Below, one piece after another: positions 8,180-20,579 of a DNA stretch of 64,000 nt (within the stretch, counting starts at the first letter, position 1; each line of letters starts with the position of its first letter). Source of the stretch: Xiheibacterium sp038325765 (lineage in GTDB: Bacteria; Myxococcota_A; Polyangia; Nannocystales; Nannocystaceae). The notes under the pieces are model-generated. The model was not told the DNA's origin, ran no database searches, and worked only from the letters and a program-made list of their open reading frames with translations. A program made the translations under genes and the position numbers. The DNA lies in contig JBBQJI010000003.1 of the NCBI GenBank assembly GCA_038325765.1, forward strand, positions 1-64,000, given 5' to 3'.

Positions 8180-8710
8180 ATGTCGACCAACGTGATGAGG
8201 CTGACCGCACTCGCTCCCCTGCTGCTTGGCGCCGTCGCGTGCGACGTCCAGCTGCTGCCCGAGACGGCGATGTACGACGGCAGCGGCACCCCGCGCCTCG
8301 CCGTCGTCGTGGGCGTCGACGCGATGCCGCCGGGCGACGTGGCAGCCGTGGATTTCGCGCTCGTGGACGTGCTCGTCCACCGTGAGCGCGACGACGCGTG
8401 GCTGTGGGTCGCGGGCGTCGACGCGCGCGTGGAGCTCTCGCTCGCAGGGACCAGCCCGCAGGCGGCGGTGCCGCTGCACGCGGACTACTACGATCGCATG
8501 CTCGTCGTCATCGATGCGCCGCGGGTCGCCGAGGGCGGCGCATGGCACACCGCGGCGTTGGACCACGACGAGATCGAGATCGCCATCGACGTCGACCTCG
8601 ACGCCGACGTCGAGCTCGAGCTGCGCTTCGATGTCGCCGCGTCGCTCTCGGGTGGCCGCGGCGCTTGGCGCTTCAGCCCCACCGTCAGCGCGCGCGTCGT
8701 CGGCGAGTGA
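8180..8710 (+). CDS. Predicted lipoprotein, unknown function
   Basis: This 176-residue protein has a lipobox (LLGAVAC, Cys about 21). The rest is beta-rich with alternating acidic and hydrophobic residues, e.g. HDEIEIAIDVDLDADVELEL. The pattern suggests an all-beta sandwich of the kind found in myxobacterial surface lipoproteins, with no catalytic signature. ATG codons at 8180 and 8195 are both possible; the first gives the longer positively charged n-region. It precedes the S9 peptidase lipoprotein by 34 bases, but that gene has its own promoter-like element, so the two need not be one operon. Confidence 0.6.
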   Translation: MSTNVMRLTALAPLLLGAVACDVQLLPETAMYDGSGTPRLAVVVGVDAMPPGDVAAVDFALVDVLVHRERDDAWLWVAGVDARVELSLAGTSPQAAVPLHADYYDRMLVVIDAPRVAEGGAWHTAALDHDEIEIAIDVDLDADVELELRFDVAASLSGGRGAWRFSPTVSARVVGE

Positions 8711-8729
8711 ATCCGCGGCGCCGCGCTGG

Positions 8730-8735
8730 TACGCT
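8730..8735 (+). promoter_or_regulatory. TAnnnT -10 element (TACGCT)
   Basis: The hexamer lies 9 bases before the ATG at 8745, with no Shine-Dalgarno sequence in between. Confidence 0.5.
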
Positions 8736-8744
8736 CGCGGCCCC

Positions 8745-10954
<2,210 letters not shown>

Positions 10955-10958
<4 letters not shown>

Positions 10959-11626
10959 CCGACTGCACCAGCCTCGAGGTCGCCGGCTGGGCGCCGTGCA
11001 CCGACGCCGAGGGGCCCCATCGCCGCTTCGCGCTGTGGGTGCAAGGCTGCACCCTCGCCTGTCCGGGGTGCTGCAACCCGGAGATGTTCGTGCCCGGCCG
11101 AGGCCGCACCGTCGCGATCGCCGAGATCGTCGCGGCGATCGACGGGGCGGCGGCGCGCTGGGCGATCGAGGGGGTCACCGTGCTCGGCGGTGAGCCACTG
11201 CAGCAGCTCGCCGCGGTGGCCTCACTGTGCGCGGCGGTGGCCAACCGCGGCCTCGGCGTCATCGTGTTCACCGGATATCGGCTGGCCGAGGCGCGCACAC
11301 GGCCGGGGTTCGAGCGGCTATATCCGAGCGTCGACACGCTCGTCGATGGCCGCTTCGACGCGAAGTTCTCTGGAACCGGCACCGAAACCCCGCGACGCTT
11401 CGTCGGCTCCGAGAATCAGCGGCTGCACCACCGCACCGCCCGCTACGCCGACGACGCCCTGTGGCGCGGCGCGCCCAGCGTCGAGTTGAGCTTCGTCCCC
11501 GGGGCGGCGCCGCAGCTCGTCGGCGCGCCTGCCCTCGCGCGCCGCGTCGTCCGGCACCTCGCCCCCGCAAAGCGCACCCCATCCGCGCAACCTGGTGTCA
11601 CGCCCAGAAATCGCGATGGCACCTGA
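10955..11626 (+). CDS. Radical-SAM activase-like protein (NrdG family)
   Basis: The protein carries the radical-SAM cluster motif C-x3-C-x2-C in VQGCTLACPGCCNPEMF near residue 35. A GGEP motif (VLGGEPLQQ) that contacts S-adenosylmethionine lies near residue 75. The 223-residue size and fold order match the activating-enzyme group, such as NrdG, that uses SAM to make a glycyl radical on a partner. No glycyl-radical enzyme or anaerobic ribonucleotide reductase lies in this window. The GTG start overlaps the peptidase stop, so the product is made together with a periplasmic peptidase, an unusual pairing. Substrate unknown. Confidence 0.8.
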
Positions 11627-11671
11627 CCGGGGGATTCCCCCGGGGAGTTGCGGATCCGCGACGGGCCACGC

Positions 11672-11677
11672 TACGAT
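11672..11677 (+). promoter_or_regulatory. TAnnnT -10 element (TACGAT)
   Basis: The hexamer is 10 bases before the ATG at 11688. No Shine-Dalgarno sequence is visible. Confidence 0.45.
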
Positions 11678-11687
11678 CGCACTTGGT

Positions 11688-12206
11688 ATGGACCGCCCCG
11701 ACACCGTCTTCGAGTGCTCGGGCGGCCGCATCCGCATCGCCCGATTCGGCACCGTGTTCGCCGGCGTCTATCACAGCGGCCTCACGGCGGCCGGGTTCGA
11801 CGAGGTGTCGGCCTGGCAGGCGCCGAAGATGCCGGCCGAGCCGATCACGCAGTTCTCGCTCGCGTTCGGCGCCCACCGGCTCGCGCCCGACGTGCAAGCG
11901 GCTGCCGATCGGCTGATCACGACCTATGGTCCGCGCACCTGCGCCTCGGCGACGGTGCTCAGCGCGACGGGCTTCCAGGCTTCGGCCGCACGCGCAGCGT
12001 TGGCCACCCTCTTCCTGCTGACGCGGGTATCGTATCCACGCCGCGTGTTCGCCAGCGTCGCCGAGGCCGATACGTGGCTGACGTCGCTCGCCACCCTCGG
12101 TCGGCACCGGCCGTCGATCGCCGCTGCGGCGCACTGGCTCGCCGATGTCGAGACCACCGAGCTCGCGCGCGCCGCCGCCGGCCGTGGCAACGCGCCGAGC
12201 CGCTGA
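11688..12206 (+). CDS. STAS/SpoIIAA-like protein, unknown role
   Basis: This is a 172-residue cytoplasmic protein. The N-terminal half reads as an alternating beta/alpha domain (FGTVFAGVYHSGLTAAGFDEV). The C-terminal part (SAARAALATLFLLTRVSYPRR, broken here from VFASVAEADTWL) follows a pattern often seen in STAS-like single-domain proteins of myxobacteria, where the last helix packs on the sheet. No catalytic residues can be named. The ATG was chosen because it follows a TACGAT element by 10 bases and upstream codons look non-coding. It ends 6 bases from the convergent AttH-like gene. Confidence 0.45.
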   Translation: MDRPDTVFECSGGRIRIARFGTVFAGVYHSGLTAAGFDEVSAWQAPKMPAEPITQFSLAFGAHRLAPDVQAAADRLITTYGPRTCASATVLSATGFQASAARAALATLFLLTRVSYPRRVFASVAEADTWLTSLATLGRHRPSIAAAAHWLADVETTELARAAAGRGNAPSR

Positions 12207-12212
12207 GCGCCA

Positions 12213-13487
12213 TCACGCGCCGACGGTGATCTTGTCGGCGAGGGCGTTGACCTTCTGCGCACCATCGAGCGGGATACGATCGGCGCGCATCACCTCGCTG
12301 ATCGCGTCGAAGATCTTGCCACTGTGATAGTCGTAGACCCGCGGTACGAACCGCACATAGAATGGCCAGGTGTCGACATTGGACGAGCGCAGGTGCTCGA
12401 CGTTGAAGTCGCGCGACTGCCCGCCTGCGGTCTGTGCCCGAATATAGATCCACCGCGGATACGGCACGTTCTGGCCCTGGACGCCGATCCGGCAGCCGTC
12501 GCCGAAGTTGATCGACTCGGATCCCGAGATGTGGAATGGATCCCGATCGGGTGTCGGCATCAGCTTGGCCGCGGCGCTGCCGTCGCCCGGCACCTGGACC
12601 AGCACGGGGTCCGGGCGCACCGCCGGGTGCCCCGGGCGCGAGACGCCGACCACGTCGAAGAAAAGCACCTTGTCGCGGGGCCGCGCATCGCCGCGGGCGC
12701 CCGTGGGCAGGCGGCCCCAGTACCACTGGGCGATCTGCTTGTAGATCAGATCATCGCCCCACTGGTGGTCGTGGTATCCGCCCTCGCCGACGACGTCACG
12801 CTTGGCCCGGCAGAGCACCCGCCACTTGTTGTGGAGCCGCGCCCGCTGCAGCACGATGTGATCGATCGTGACCTTGGGATTGGGCATCACACACGCCCAG
12901 TGGTGGCGGACACCAGTCTGCTCGATGAGCACGGCGCCCGGCGGCTGGAAGCCCGGCGTGTTCTGCTCGAACGTGACCTGCATGTCGAGATCGAGCGCGC
13001 GCGGCGTGGCGCCGACGATCGCCATGCCCTTTTGTTTCACCGTCAGCGTGAACGTCCCGTTGGGGTTCTGCACGAACGACGAGTCGCCGATCCGTACCTC
13101 GACCTTGGGGTCCCCGGGCCGCGAGACCGCGACCCGACTCCCGATCTCGGCCCGCGGCACCCGCGAGATGAGCAGCCCGACGTTCTTCGAGTCCTGGATG
13201 TCGACGACGTAGCTGGCGATGCCGGCATAGTGGCCGGGGTCGTCGCCGTACTTCGCGAAGAAGTCGACCTTGCGATTGCGATACCGCTGATGCGCGAGCA
13301 CGCGGTGCGAGTCCATACCATGGGGATAGTGGAAGCTCGTGATCACCCGCCACGGCTTGCCGAAGTTGTCGACGAACTCGACCTCGAAATACCACCACTC
13401 GTAGAACTGATGGTTGGGGGTGAGATTCGCCGGGGTGTGGGCGTGGCGATGGGCGGGATCCAGCGCTTCGATCGAGCGGATGGGCAT
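12213..13487 (-). CDS. AttH/CrtC-like lipocalin-fold protein
   Basis: This 424-residue protein has the hallmarks of the AttH/CrtC (carotenoid 1,2-hydratase-like) superfamily. An early EWWYFEVEFVDNFGKPW block (near residue 28) and a later GYHDHQWGDDL block (near residue 215) carry the conserved Trp/His/Asp residues. The family builds two lipocalin-like barrels and includes hydratases of terpenoid or carotenoid chains and Diels-Alderase-like enzymes, but many members are uncharacterised. No signal peptide is visible with the ATG at 13487. No carotenoid genes neighbour it, so the substrate is open. The first ATG within the coding pattern was used; upstream sequence is low-complexity. Confidence 0.72.
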   Translation of the reverse strand: MPIRSIEALDPAHRHAHTPANLTPNHQFYEWWYFEVEFVDNFGKPWRVITSFHYPHGMDSHRVLAHQRYRNRKVDFFAKYGDDPGHYAGIASYVVDIQDSKNVGLLISRVPRAEIGSRVAVSRPGDPKVEVRIGDSSFVQNPNGTFTLTVKQKGMAIVGATPRALDLDMQVTFEQNTPGFQPPGAVLIEQTGVRHHWACVMPNPKVTIDHIVLQRARLHNKWRVLCRAKRDVVGEGGYHDHQWGDDLIYKQIAQWYWGRLPTGARGDARPRDKVLFFDVVGVSRPGHPAVRPDPVLVQVPGDGSAAAKLMPTPDRDPFHISGSESINFGDGCRIGVQGQNVPYPRWIYIRAQTAGGQSRDFNVEHLRSSNVDTWPFYVRFVPRVYDYHSGKIFDAISEVMRADRIPLDGAQKVNALADKITVGA

Positions 13488-13517
13488 CGTGCGATCATCC
13501 GTCCCCGCGGGCCCAAT

Positions 13518-13537
13518 GCCAAGCCAAGCCAAGCCAA
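13518..13537 (+). repeat. Four tandem copies of GCCAA
   Basis: Four exact 5-base copies lie in the divergent gap between the AttH-like gene (starting at 13487, minus strand) and the EVE gene (starting at 13613, plus strand). The spacing would place them in the upstream region of either gene. No function is assigned. Confidence 0.7.
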
Positions 13538-13612
13538 TGCCCACGGCAATGCCACGGCAGGTCAGCGCAGGAGGCTTGCCCGAGGGCACACGGGTGCGCG
13601 ACGCTGCGTGGG

Positions 13613-14140
13613 ATGGCCCGAACCCGTGCACCCCGCGCCCCCGCCGGCGCTGCTCCGTCCGAGGATGGCGGCGCGCGTCGACACTGGCTGATGAAGAGCG
13701 AGCCCCACGCCTTCGCCCTCGACCAGCTCCGGGCCAAGGGCACCGCCCCGTGGGACGGCGTCCGCAACTTCACCGCCCGCAACAACATGGACGCGATGCG
13801 GGTGGGCGATCTGGTCCTGTTCTATCACTCGAGCTGCAACCCGCCCGGTGTGGTGGGCATCGCGCGGGTGTGTCGCGAGGCCTACCCGGACCCGACGGCC
13901 TTCGACCCCGCGAGCGACTACCACGATCCCAAGTCCACGCCCGACGCGCCGCGCTGGCGCATGGTCGACGTCGAGTACGTCGCCACGCTGCCACAGATGG
14001 TGACGCTCGAGCACATGCGCGCCGATCCCGAGCTCATCGAGATGGCCGTCGTGCGACCGGGCCGGCTGTCGGTCCAACCGGTCAGCGCCGAGCACTTCGC
14101 GCACGTGGTGCGAAGCGGCGGCGGAAGTATCCCGTCCTGA
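13613..14140 (+). CDS. EVE-domain (PUA-like) protein
   Basis: This 175-residue protein is almost entirely an EVE domain, the fold that reads modified bases in DNA or RNA. Conserved blocks in order are HWLMKSEPHAFALDQL (about 24-39), WDGVRNFTARNNMD (about 47-60), GDLVLFYHSSCNPPGVVGIA (about 65-84), AYPDPTAFD and the closing RWRMVDVEYV. The aromatic cage positions (Trp25, Trp47 and Tyr71 region) are present. EVE proteins often sit with restriction systems, but no methylase or nuclease is adjacent here, so a housekeeping or RNA-linked role is as likely. The first ~20 residues are low-complexity, so a later start is possible. Confidence 0.88.
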   Translation: MARTRAPRAPAGAAPSEDGGARRHWLMKSEPHAFALDQLRAKGTAPWDGVRNFTARNNMDAMRVGDLVLFYHSSCNPPGVVGIARVCREAYPDPTAFDPASDYHDPKSTPDAPRWRMVDVEYVATLPQMVTLEHMRADPELIEMAVVRPGRLSVQPVSAEHFAHVVRSGGGSIPS

Positions 14141-14169
14141 AGCGGCCGCCCTGAAACGGCCGCCCCGGC

Positions 14170-14733
14170 TCAGGCCAACAGCGCGTCGATCGTCCGCTCG
14201 GGCAGCCGTGCGTGCACGGTCAGCGGCTGCCGCTTGTCCGTGGCGACCGGCTCGAACGTGACCTCGCCACCCCACACCGCACCGATGGCGCCGCGCAGCG
14301 GCCCCTCGACGCGCTCCCACCCCTGCGCGTCGTTGTCGACCCGCAGGCGATCGAGCACGCGGATCTCGAGCCGGGTGGTGTCGAACGAGAGCCCGGGCAG
14401 CCGAGCGTCGCCGGCGAGCAGCTTGGCCGCCCGCACGAGCCGCACCAGCCCGACCCGCGCCCCCTCCACGCCGTCGTCCGGTGCCACACCGCGTCGCCGG
14501 TGATACGCGAGACCGCACTCGCCGCGGCTGCGATCGACGACGTACATGCCCTCGTGGCAGACCAGCAACACGCCGGGTCCGCCCTGGACGTGGGCGTAGT
14601 CGGCGACGTCGATGGTCACGTCGTCGGTGATGAGCGCTGTGCGGATCCAGTCGTGGAAGACCGGGATGTAGGCGGCTTGCGGCAGCAGTTCGCCGCGCAT
14701 GGGCAACTTGAAGCTGTACTGGATGACGGACAT
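14170..14733 (-). CDS. Unknown protein paired with sulfite/nitrite reductase
   Basis: I do not recognise a characterised family. The 187-residue soluble protein starts SVIQYSFKLPMRGELLPQAA and has mixed alpha/beta character, with a hydrophobic strand GVLLVCHEGMYVVDRS around residue 50. It begins 9 bases after the sulfite/nitrite reductase stop, on the same strand, so it is almost certainly co-transcribed. No cysteine ligands for a cluster and no nucleotide-binding motif are visible. An accessory role in assembly of, or electron supply to, the reductase is an inference from position only. Confidence 0.55.
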   Translation of the reverse strand: MSVIQYSFKLPMRGELLPQAAYIPVFHDWIRTALITDDVTIDVADYAHVQGGPGVLLVCHEGMYVVDRSRGECGLAYHRRRGVAPDDGVEGARVGLVRLVRAAKLLAGDARLPGLSFDTTRLEIRVLDRLRVDNDAQGWERVEGPLRGAIGAVWGGEVTFEPVATDKRQPLTVHARLPERTIDALLA

Positions 14734-14741
14734 GGTGGGCC

Positions 14742-16997
<2,256 letters not shown>

Positions 16998-17140
16998 GGG
17001 ATGGGCCAATCTCCCCGTAGGGGTGGTGGATTTGTCCCAAAACCTGCCGTAAAGTCAACACGCGAACGGTCGAATCCTGGAAATTTCGCGAAGGAGCATG
17101 CCAATTCTGGGCTTCTATTTCTACGGTGATCGATCGTATT

Positions 17141-18175
17141 TTAGGCCGGATCAGGGACCGCGCTGGCGGCGGCGAGCCACCGCGCCCTCTGCTCGGGCGC
17201 CGCGGCGGCGTGACGCAACGACGCCTGGGCCAAGCTCCGCAACGCCGCCGCATCCCAGCCGAAGGCCGCCGCGCACCGCAGATACTCGTCGACCAGATCG
17301 ACACCGAACAACGCCGGGTCATCGGTCGCGAGCGAGACGGCCACGCCGGCGGCGAGCAAGTGCGGCAACGGGTGGGTGGCCAGCTCGCCATAGACGCCGA
17401 GCGCGACATTGCTCGACGGGCACACCTCGAGGGGGATCTGCAGGCCCGCCAGCAACGCGACGAGGTCGGGATCTTCGATCGCCCGCACGCCGTGCCCGAT
17501 GCGATCGGCGCCCAGCGCTTCGATCGCCGCCCGCACGCTCGCCGGCCCGAGGAACTCGCCGGCGTGTGGCAGGCTGCGCAGCCCGGCGGCGCGGGCCCGG
17601 GCGAAGACGTCGATCATCGGGCCGATGGGATGATCGACGCCCTCCGGTCCAGCCAGGCCCAGGCCGACGACCGCGGCCACATCGCGGCGCTGCAGCGCCA
17701 GCGCGAAGTCCAACGTCGGGACCGCCTGGTCGACGAACGAGCGCACGATGTCGGGGACGAAGGCCAGCGACACGCCGCGCTGCGCCGCGATCGTCCGCCC
17801 CTGCAGCAGGCCCTCGATCAACGTGTCGGCCGCGACGCCGCGGGCGATGTGGGTCATCGGCGTGAACGTCACCTCGGCGTGCACGATCCCCTGACCGAGG
17901 GCCCGTTCACCGAGAGCGACGACGACGTCGCGCACGTCCTCCACCGTCTGCAGGCACCGCGACAGCGCCAGGTACGTGCCGATGAAGCGGGAGAAGTCGA
18001 CGAACCGGAACGCCTCGCGCACGCCGTCCGCCCCACCCTCGTCACCGGGCAGCCGCACGCCGTGGCGCGTCGCGAGCCGTAGCGCGAGATCGGGCGGGAT
18101 CGACCCCTCGAGGTGCACGTGGAGTTCGGCCTTGGGCAGCGCACGAACGAAGGCGCGCAGGGGATCGGTCGCCAT
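17141..18175 (-). CDS. add: Adenosine deaminase
   Basis: This enzyme deaminates adenosine (or adenine; the two subgroups are close) in purine salvage. The metal-dependent hydrolase fold is marked by HVHLEGS (Zn ligands, about residue 18), the PHAGEF block (Glu/His, about 204), DRIGHGV (about 225), CPSSNV and ATDDPALFG (Asp ligand and catalytic region, about 282). The 344-residue length is normal. The ATG at 18175 lies 8 bases after a TAGTCT element on this strand. It diverges from nhaC across a 65-base gap that seems to hold both promoters. Confidence 0.93.
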   Translation of the reverse strand: MATDPLRAFVRALPKAELHVHLEGSIPPDLALRLATRHGVRLPGDEGGADGVREAFRFVDFSRFIGTYLALSRCLQTVEDVRDVVVALGERALGQGIVHAEVTFTPMTHIARGVAADTLIEGLLQGRTIAAQRGVSLAFVPDIVRSFVDQAVPTLDFALALQRRDVAAVVGLGLAGPEGVDHPIGPMIDVFARARAAGLRSLPHAGEFLGPASVRAAIEALGADRIGHGVRAIEDPDLVALLAGLQIPLEVCPSSNVALGVYGELATHPLPHLLAAGVAVSLATDDPALFGVDLVDEYLRCAAAFGWDAAALRSLAQASLRHAAAAPEQRARWLAAASAVPDPA

Positions 18176-18183
18176 CGCGCGAG

Positions 18184-18189
18184 AGACTA
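18184..18189 (-). promoter_or_regulatory. TAnnnT -10 element (TAGTCT) for add
   Basis: The hexamer is 8 bases upstream of the adenosine deaminase ATG at 18175, reading on the minus strand. No Shine-Dalgarno sequence lies between. Confidence 0.5.
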
Positions 18190-18225
18190 GCAAGCCCGTG
18201 CTGCCCGCGGCCGCGCCGCCGCTGG

Positions 18226-18231
18226 TATCGT
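18226..18231 (+). promoter_or_regulatory. TAnnnT -10 element (TATCGT) for nhaC
   Basis: The hexamer is 9 bases before the GTG at 18241. Together with the add element it defines a compact divergent promoter pair in a 65-base gap. Confidence 0.5.
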
Positions 18232-18240
18232 GCGCGCGCC

Positions 18241-19683
18241 GTGGTCGAGCCCCCCGAGCAGACGCCGACGTCGACGATCCCCATGTGGGCGGCGGTAGTG
18301 CCGGTGCTCACGCTCGTCGGGTTGCTCTCGCTCGTGATCCTCGTGGTGCCCAGCCAGAAGCCGGGCTTCGAGGGCACGGGCCACCTGCCGCTGCTGCTCG
18401 CCGGGGCGGTGGCGGCGATCGTCGCGCGACTCCACGGCTACCGCTGGCCCACGATCGAGCGCGGCATCGTGCGGGCTATCGGCTTGGCGATGGGCGCGGT
18501 GCTGATCCTGTGCGTCATCGGGATCTTGATGGGCACGTGGATCGCCGGCGGTGTGGTGCCCGCGCTCATCCACTGGGGGCTGGATCTGCTGGCGCCGCGC
18601 TACTTCCTGCCCACCGCGTGTGCGGTGTGCTCGGCCGTCAGCGTGGTCAGCGGTAGCTCGTGGTCGACCGCCGGCACCGTCGGCGTGGCGCTCGTCGGCG
18701 TCGGCACGGCGTTGGGCGTGGACCCGGCAATGACCGCCGGCGCCGTGGTGAGCGGCGCGTACTTCGGCGACAAGCTCTCGCCGATGTCCGACACCACCAA
18801 CCTCGCGCCGGCGATGGCGGGCACCGACCTGTTCACCCACGTGCGCCACATGCTGTGGACCACGGTGCCCTCGTGGACGATCGCGATGGTCGTCTTCACC
18901 GCGCTCAGCCTGGGCACCGACGTCGACCCCGCCGCCGGATCGGTGACCGCGATCCAGGGCGCCATCGCGTCGCAGTTCGAGCCCAGCGCGCTGCACCTGC
19001 TGCCGCCGGTCGCGGTGCTGCTGCTGGTGGCCCGCCGCGTGCCGGCGCTGCCGAGCCTGCTGCTCGGCGCCGTGCTCGGCGGCGTGCTCGCCTGGGGCCT
19101 GCACGGCGCGTCGCTGGGCGACGTCCTCGACGCGGCGATGGTCGGCTACAAGTCCAGCTCGGGCGACGCCGCGGTCGACGAGTTGCTCACCCGCGGCGGC
19201 CTGGTGGGCATGGGCAAGACCGTGCTGCTGATCCTCTGCGCGATGACGTTCGGCGGCGCGATGGAATCGACCGGCATGCTCGGGGTCCTCGCCCAGGGCC
19301 TGCTGCGTGGCGTCCGCTCGGCCGGCTCGCTCGTGGCGGCGACCGTGCTCACGGCGTGCGGCATCAACCTGATCGCGGCCGACCAGTACATCGCGATCGT
19401 CGTGCCCGGCCGCATGTACGCGGCCGCGTACCGCGAGCGCGGTCTGCATCCCAAGAACCTGTCCCGTGCGCTCGAGGACGGCGGCACCCTCACCTCCGCC
19501 TTGGTGCCGTGGAACACCTGCGGCGCGTTCATGGCTGCGACGCTGATGGTCTCGACGACGGCGTACCTGCCGTTCGCGGTGTTCAACTACGTCAATCCGC
19601 TGGTGGCGCTGGTGTACGCGGCGCTCGGGATTTCGATCGCGCGTCTGGGCCAAGGCGCCGCGTCGGACGCCGTCGCGGAGTAG
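18241..19683 (+). CDS. nhaC: NhaC-family Na+/H+ antiporter
   Basis: This is an inner-membrane antiporter expected to exchange sodium for protons. The 480-residue polytopic protein has about a dozen hydrophobic segments. Family landmarks are GTWIAGGVVPALIHWGLDLL (about 99-118), VSGSSWSTAGTVGVAL (about 137-152) and GAYFGDKLSPMSDTTNLAPA (about 175-194), the last containing the charged residues expected in the ion path. Some NhaC homologues move malate/lactate or other solutes, so the exact substrate is not certain. The GTG start sits right after a TATCGT element. It converges with the next gene 15 bases away. Confidence 0.9.
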   Translation: MVEPPEQTPTSTIPMWAAVVPVLTLVGLLSLVILVVPSQKPGFEGTGHLPLLLAGAVAAIVARLHGYRWPTIERGIVRAIGLAMGAVLILCVIGILMGTWIAGGVVPALIHWGLDLLAPRYFLPTACAVCSAVSVVSGSSWSTAGTVGVALVGVGTALGVDPAMTAGAVVSGAYFGDKLSPMSDTTNLAPAMAGTDLFTHVRHMLWTTVPSWTIAMVVFTALSLGTDVDPAAGSVTAIQGAIASQFEPSALHLLPPVAVLLLVARRVPALPSLLLGAVLGGVLAWGLHGASLGDVLDAAMVGYKSSSGDAAVDELLTRGGLVGMGKTVLLILCAMTFGGAMESTGMLGVLAQGLLRGVRSAGSLVAATVLTACGINLIAADQYIAIVVPGRMYAAAYRERGLHPKNLSRALEDGGTLTSALVPWNTCGAFMAATLMVSTTAYLPFAVFNYVNPLVALVYAALGISIARLGQGAASDAVAE

Positions 19684-19698
19684 CCCGCATGCCGCGCC

Positions 19699-20448
19699 TC
19701 AGAACCGTCGCCCACCGAACCGGCCGCCGTAGACCAGCCCGCCGCCACCTTCGCCGAACCACGGCGAGAGCGCCTGACCGCGGTGCCACTTGCGGTTCTT
19801 CTCGCGGCGGTGCGTGCCGATCCCCAGCAGCACCGACCCGGTGATCGCCATCAGGCCGCCGTAGGTCACGCGGATGATCCCGAACACGCGCACGCCCTTG
19901 CACTGATCGACGGTGGGCTCCCCGCCCAGGGCCTTCCAGCGCTCGGCGCAGTAGCCCGGCGCCGAGAGCCAGATCGTCGCCGCCGACGAGCTCACCGCGA
20001 TCAGACCCAGCGGCACCAGGATCGAGCCCGCGATGATCTCCTCCTGGCCGTCGTCGGGCTCGGGACCCTGGGTGCGGTCCATGTCCCAGTACCCGCCGAT
20101 GACGCCGGGGTGCGGCTCGGGCGTGCGCGGCGGTGGGGCGACGGGCGGCGGCACGTGGGACGAGCCCGAGGCGTAGGGCGGCCTGGAGACGTCGGCTCCA
20201 GACGCCTCACCCGGATCGATCGCGCCGTCGTCGGCAACCGGCGCGGTGCGGTCGTCGGCGAGGGGCGCCGTGCCGTCGTCGACCGCGACGGGCGGGTCGG
20301 CGACCGGTTGCGCTTCGCCGACGCCCGCGACATCGCTGATGTCCGCGGCCTCGCCTGCGGCACTTTGGATGTCTGGCGGATGCGGCGATGCGGCACCGCG
20401 CGTCGGCGCGAGCGCCAGCGCGAGCGCGACCACGACACAGACGGACAC
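19699..20448 (-). CDS. Predicted exported membrane protein, Pro-rich
   Basis: This 249-residue protein has an N-terminal signal-like helix (CVVVALALALAPT), a long Ala/Asp/Pro-rich segment (about 20-130) and two membrane helices (IIAGSILVPLGLIAVSSSA near 140, and YGGLMAITGSVLLGIG near 205). The tail is Gly/Arg-rich. Only the low-complexity plus two-helix architecture is recognisable; the same plan occurs in many myxobacterial envelope proteins of unknown function. The GTG start is 7 bases after a TAGGAT element on this strand, divergent from clpB. Confidence 0.6.
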   Translation of the reverse strand: MSVCVVVALALALAPTRGAASPHPPDIQSAAGEAADISDVAGVGEAQPVADPPVAVDDGTAPLADDRTAPVADDGAIDPGEASGADVSRPPYASGSSHVPPPVAPPPRTPEPHPGVIGGYWDMDRTQGPEPDDGQEEIIAGSILVPLGLIAVSSSAATIWLSAPGYCAERWKALGGEPTVDQCKGVRVFGIIRVTYGGLMAITGSVLLGIGTHRREKNRKWHRGQALSPWFGEGGGGLVYGGRFGGRRF

Positions 20449-20455
20449 GGCGGCG

Positions 20456-20461
20456 ATCCTA
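20456..20461 (-). promoter_or_regulatory. TAnnnT -10 element (TAGGAT)
   Basis: The hexamer is 7 bases upstream of the GTG at 20448 on the minus strand, so the transcript would start at or within a base or two of the start codon. Confidence 0.5.
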
Positions 20462-20579
20462 CCGGATCGACGGATGCGTGCGCAGCGACTGCGCCCGACT
20501 TGCGCAGCCCCGCTCCGAGCCCATGCTGGCCCGAACGGCGCGCAACCCGGCGCGCCCCGAGACCCCTGCGGAGGACCCC

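Noticed and set aside
13613..14140. EVE protein as part of a restriction or defence island
   Set aside because: Neighbours are an AttH-like gene and sulfite reductase; no methylase, nuclease or helicase is nearby.
17010..17140. Possible promoter of the sulfite reductase (TTGACT plus ACAAAT at 17 bases)
   Set aside because: The -10 matches at only three positions, so it was not listed as a feature.
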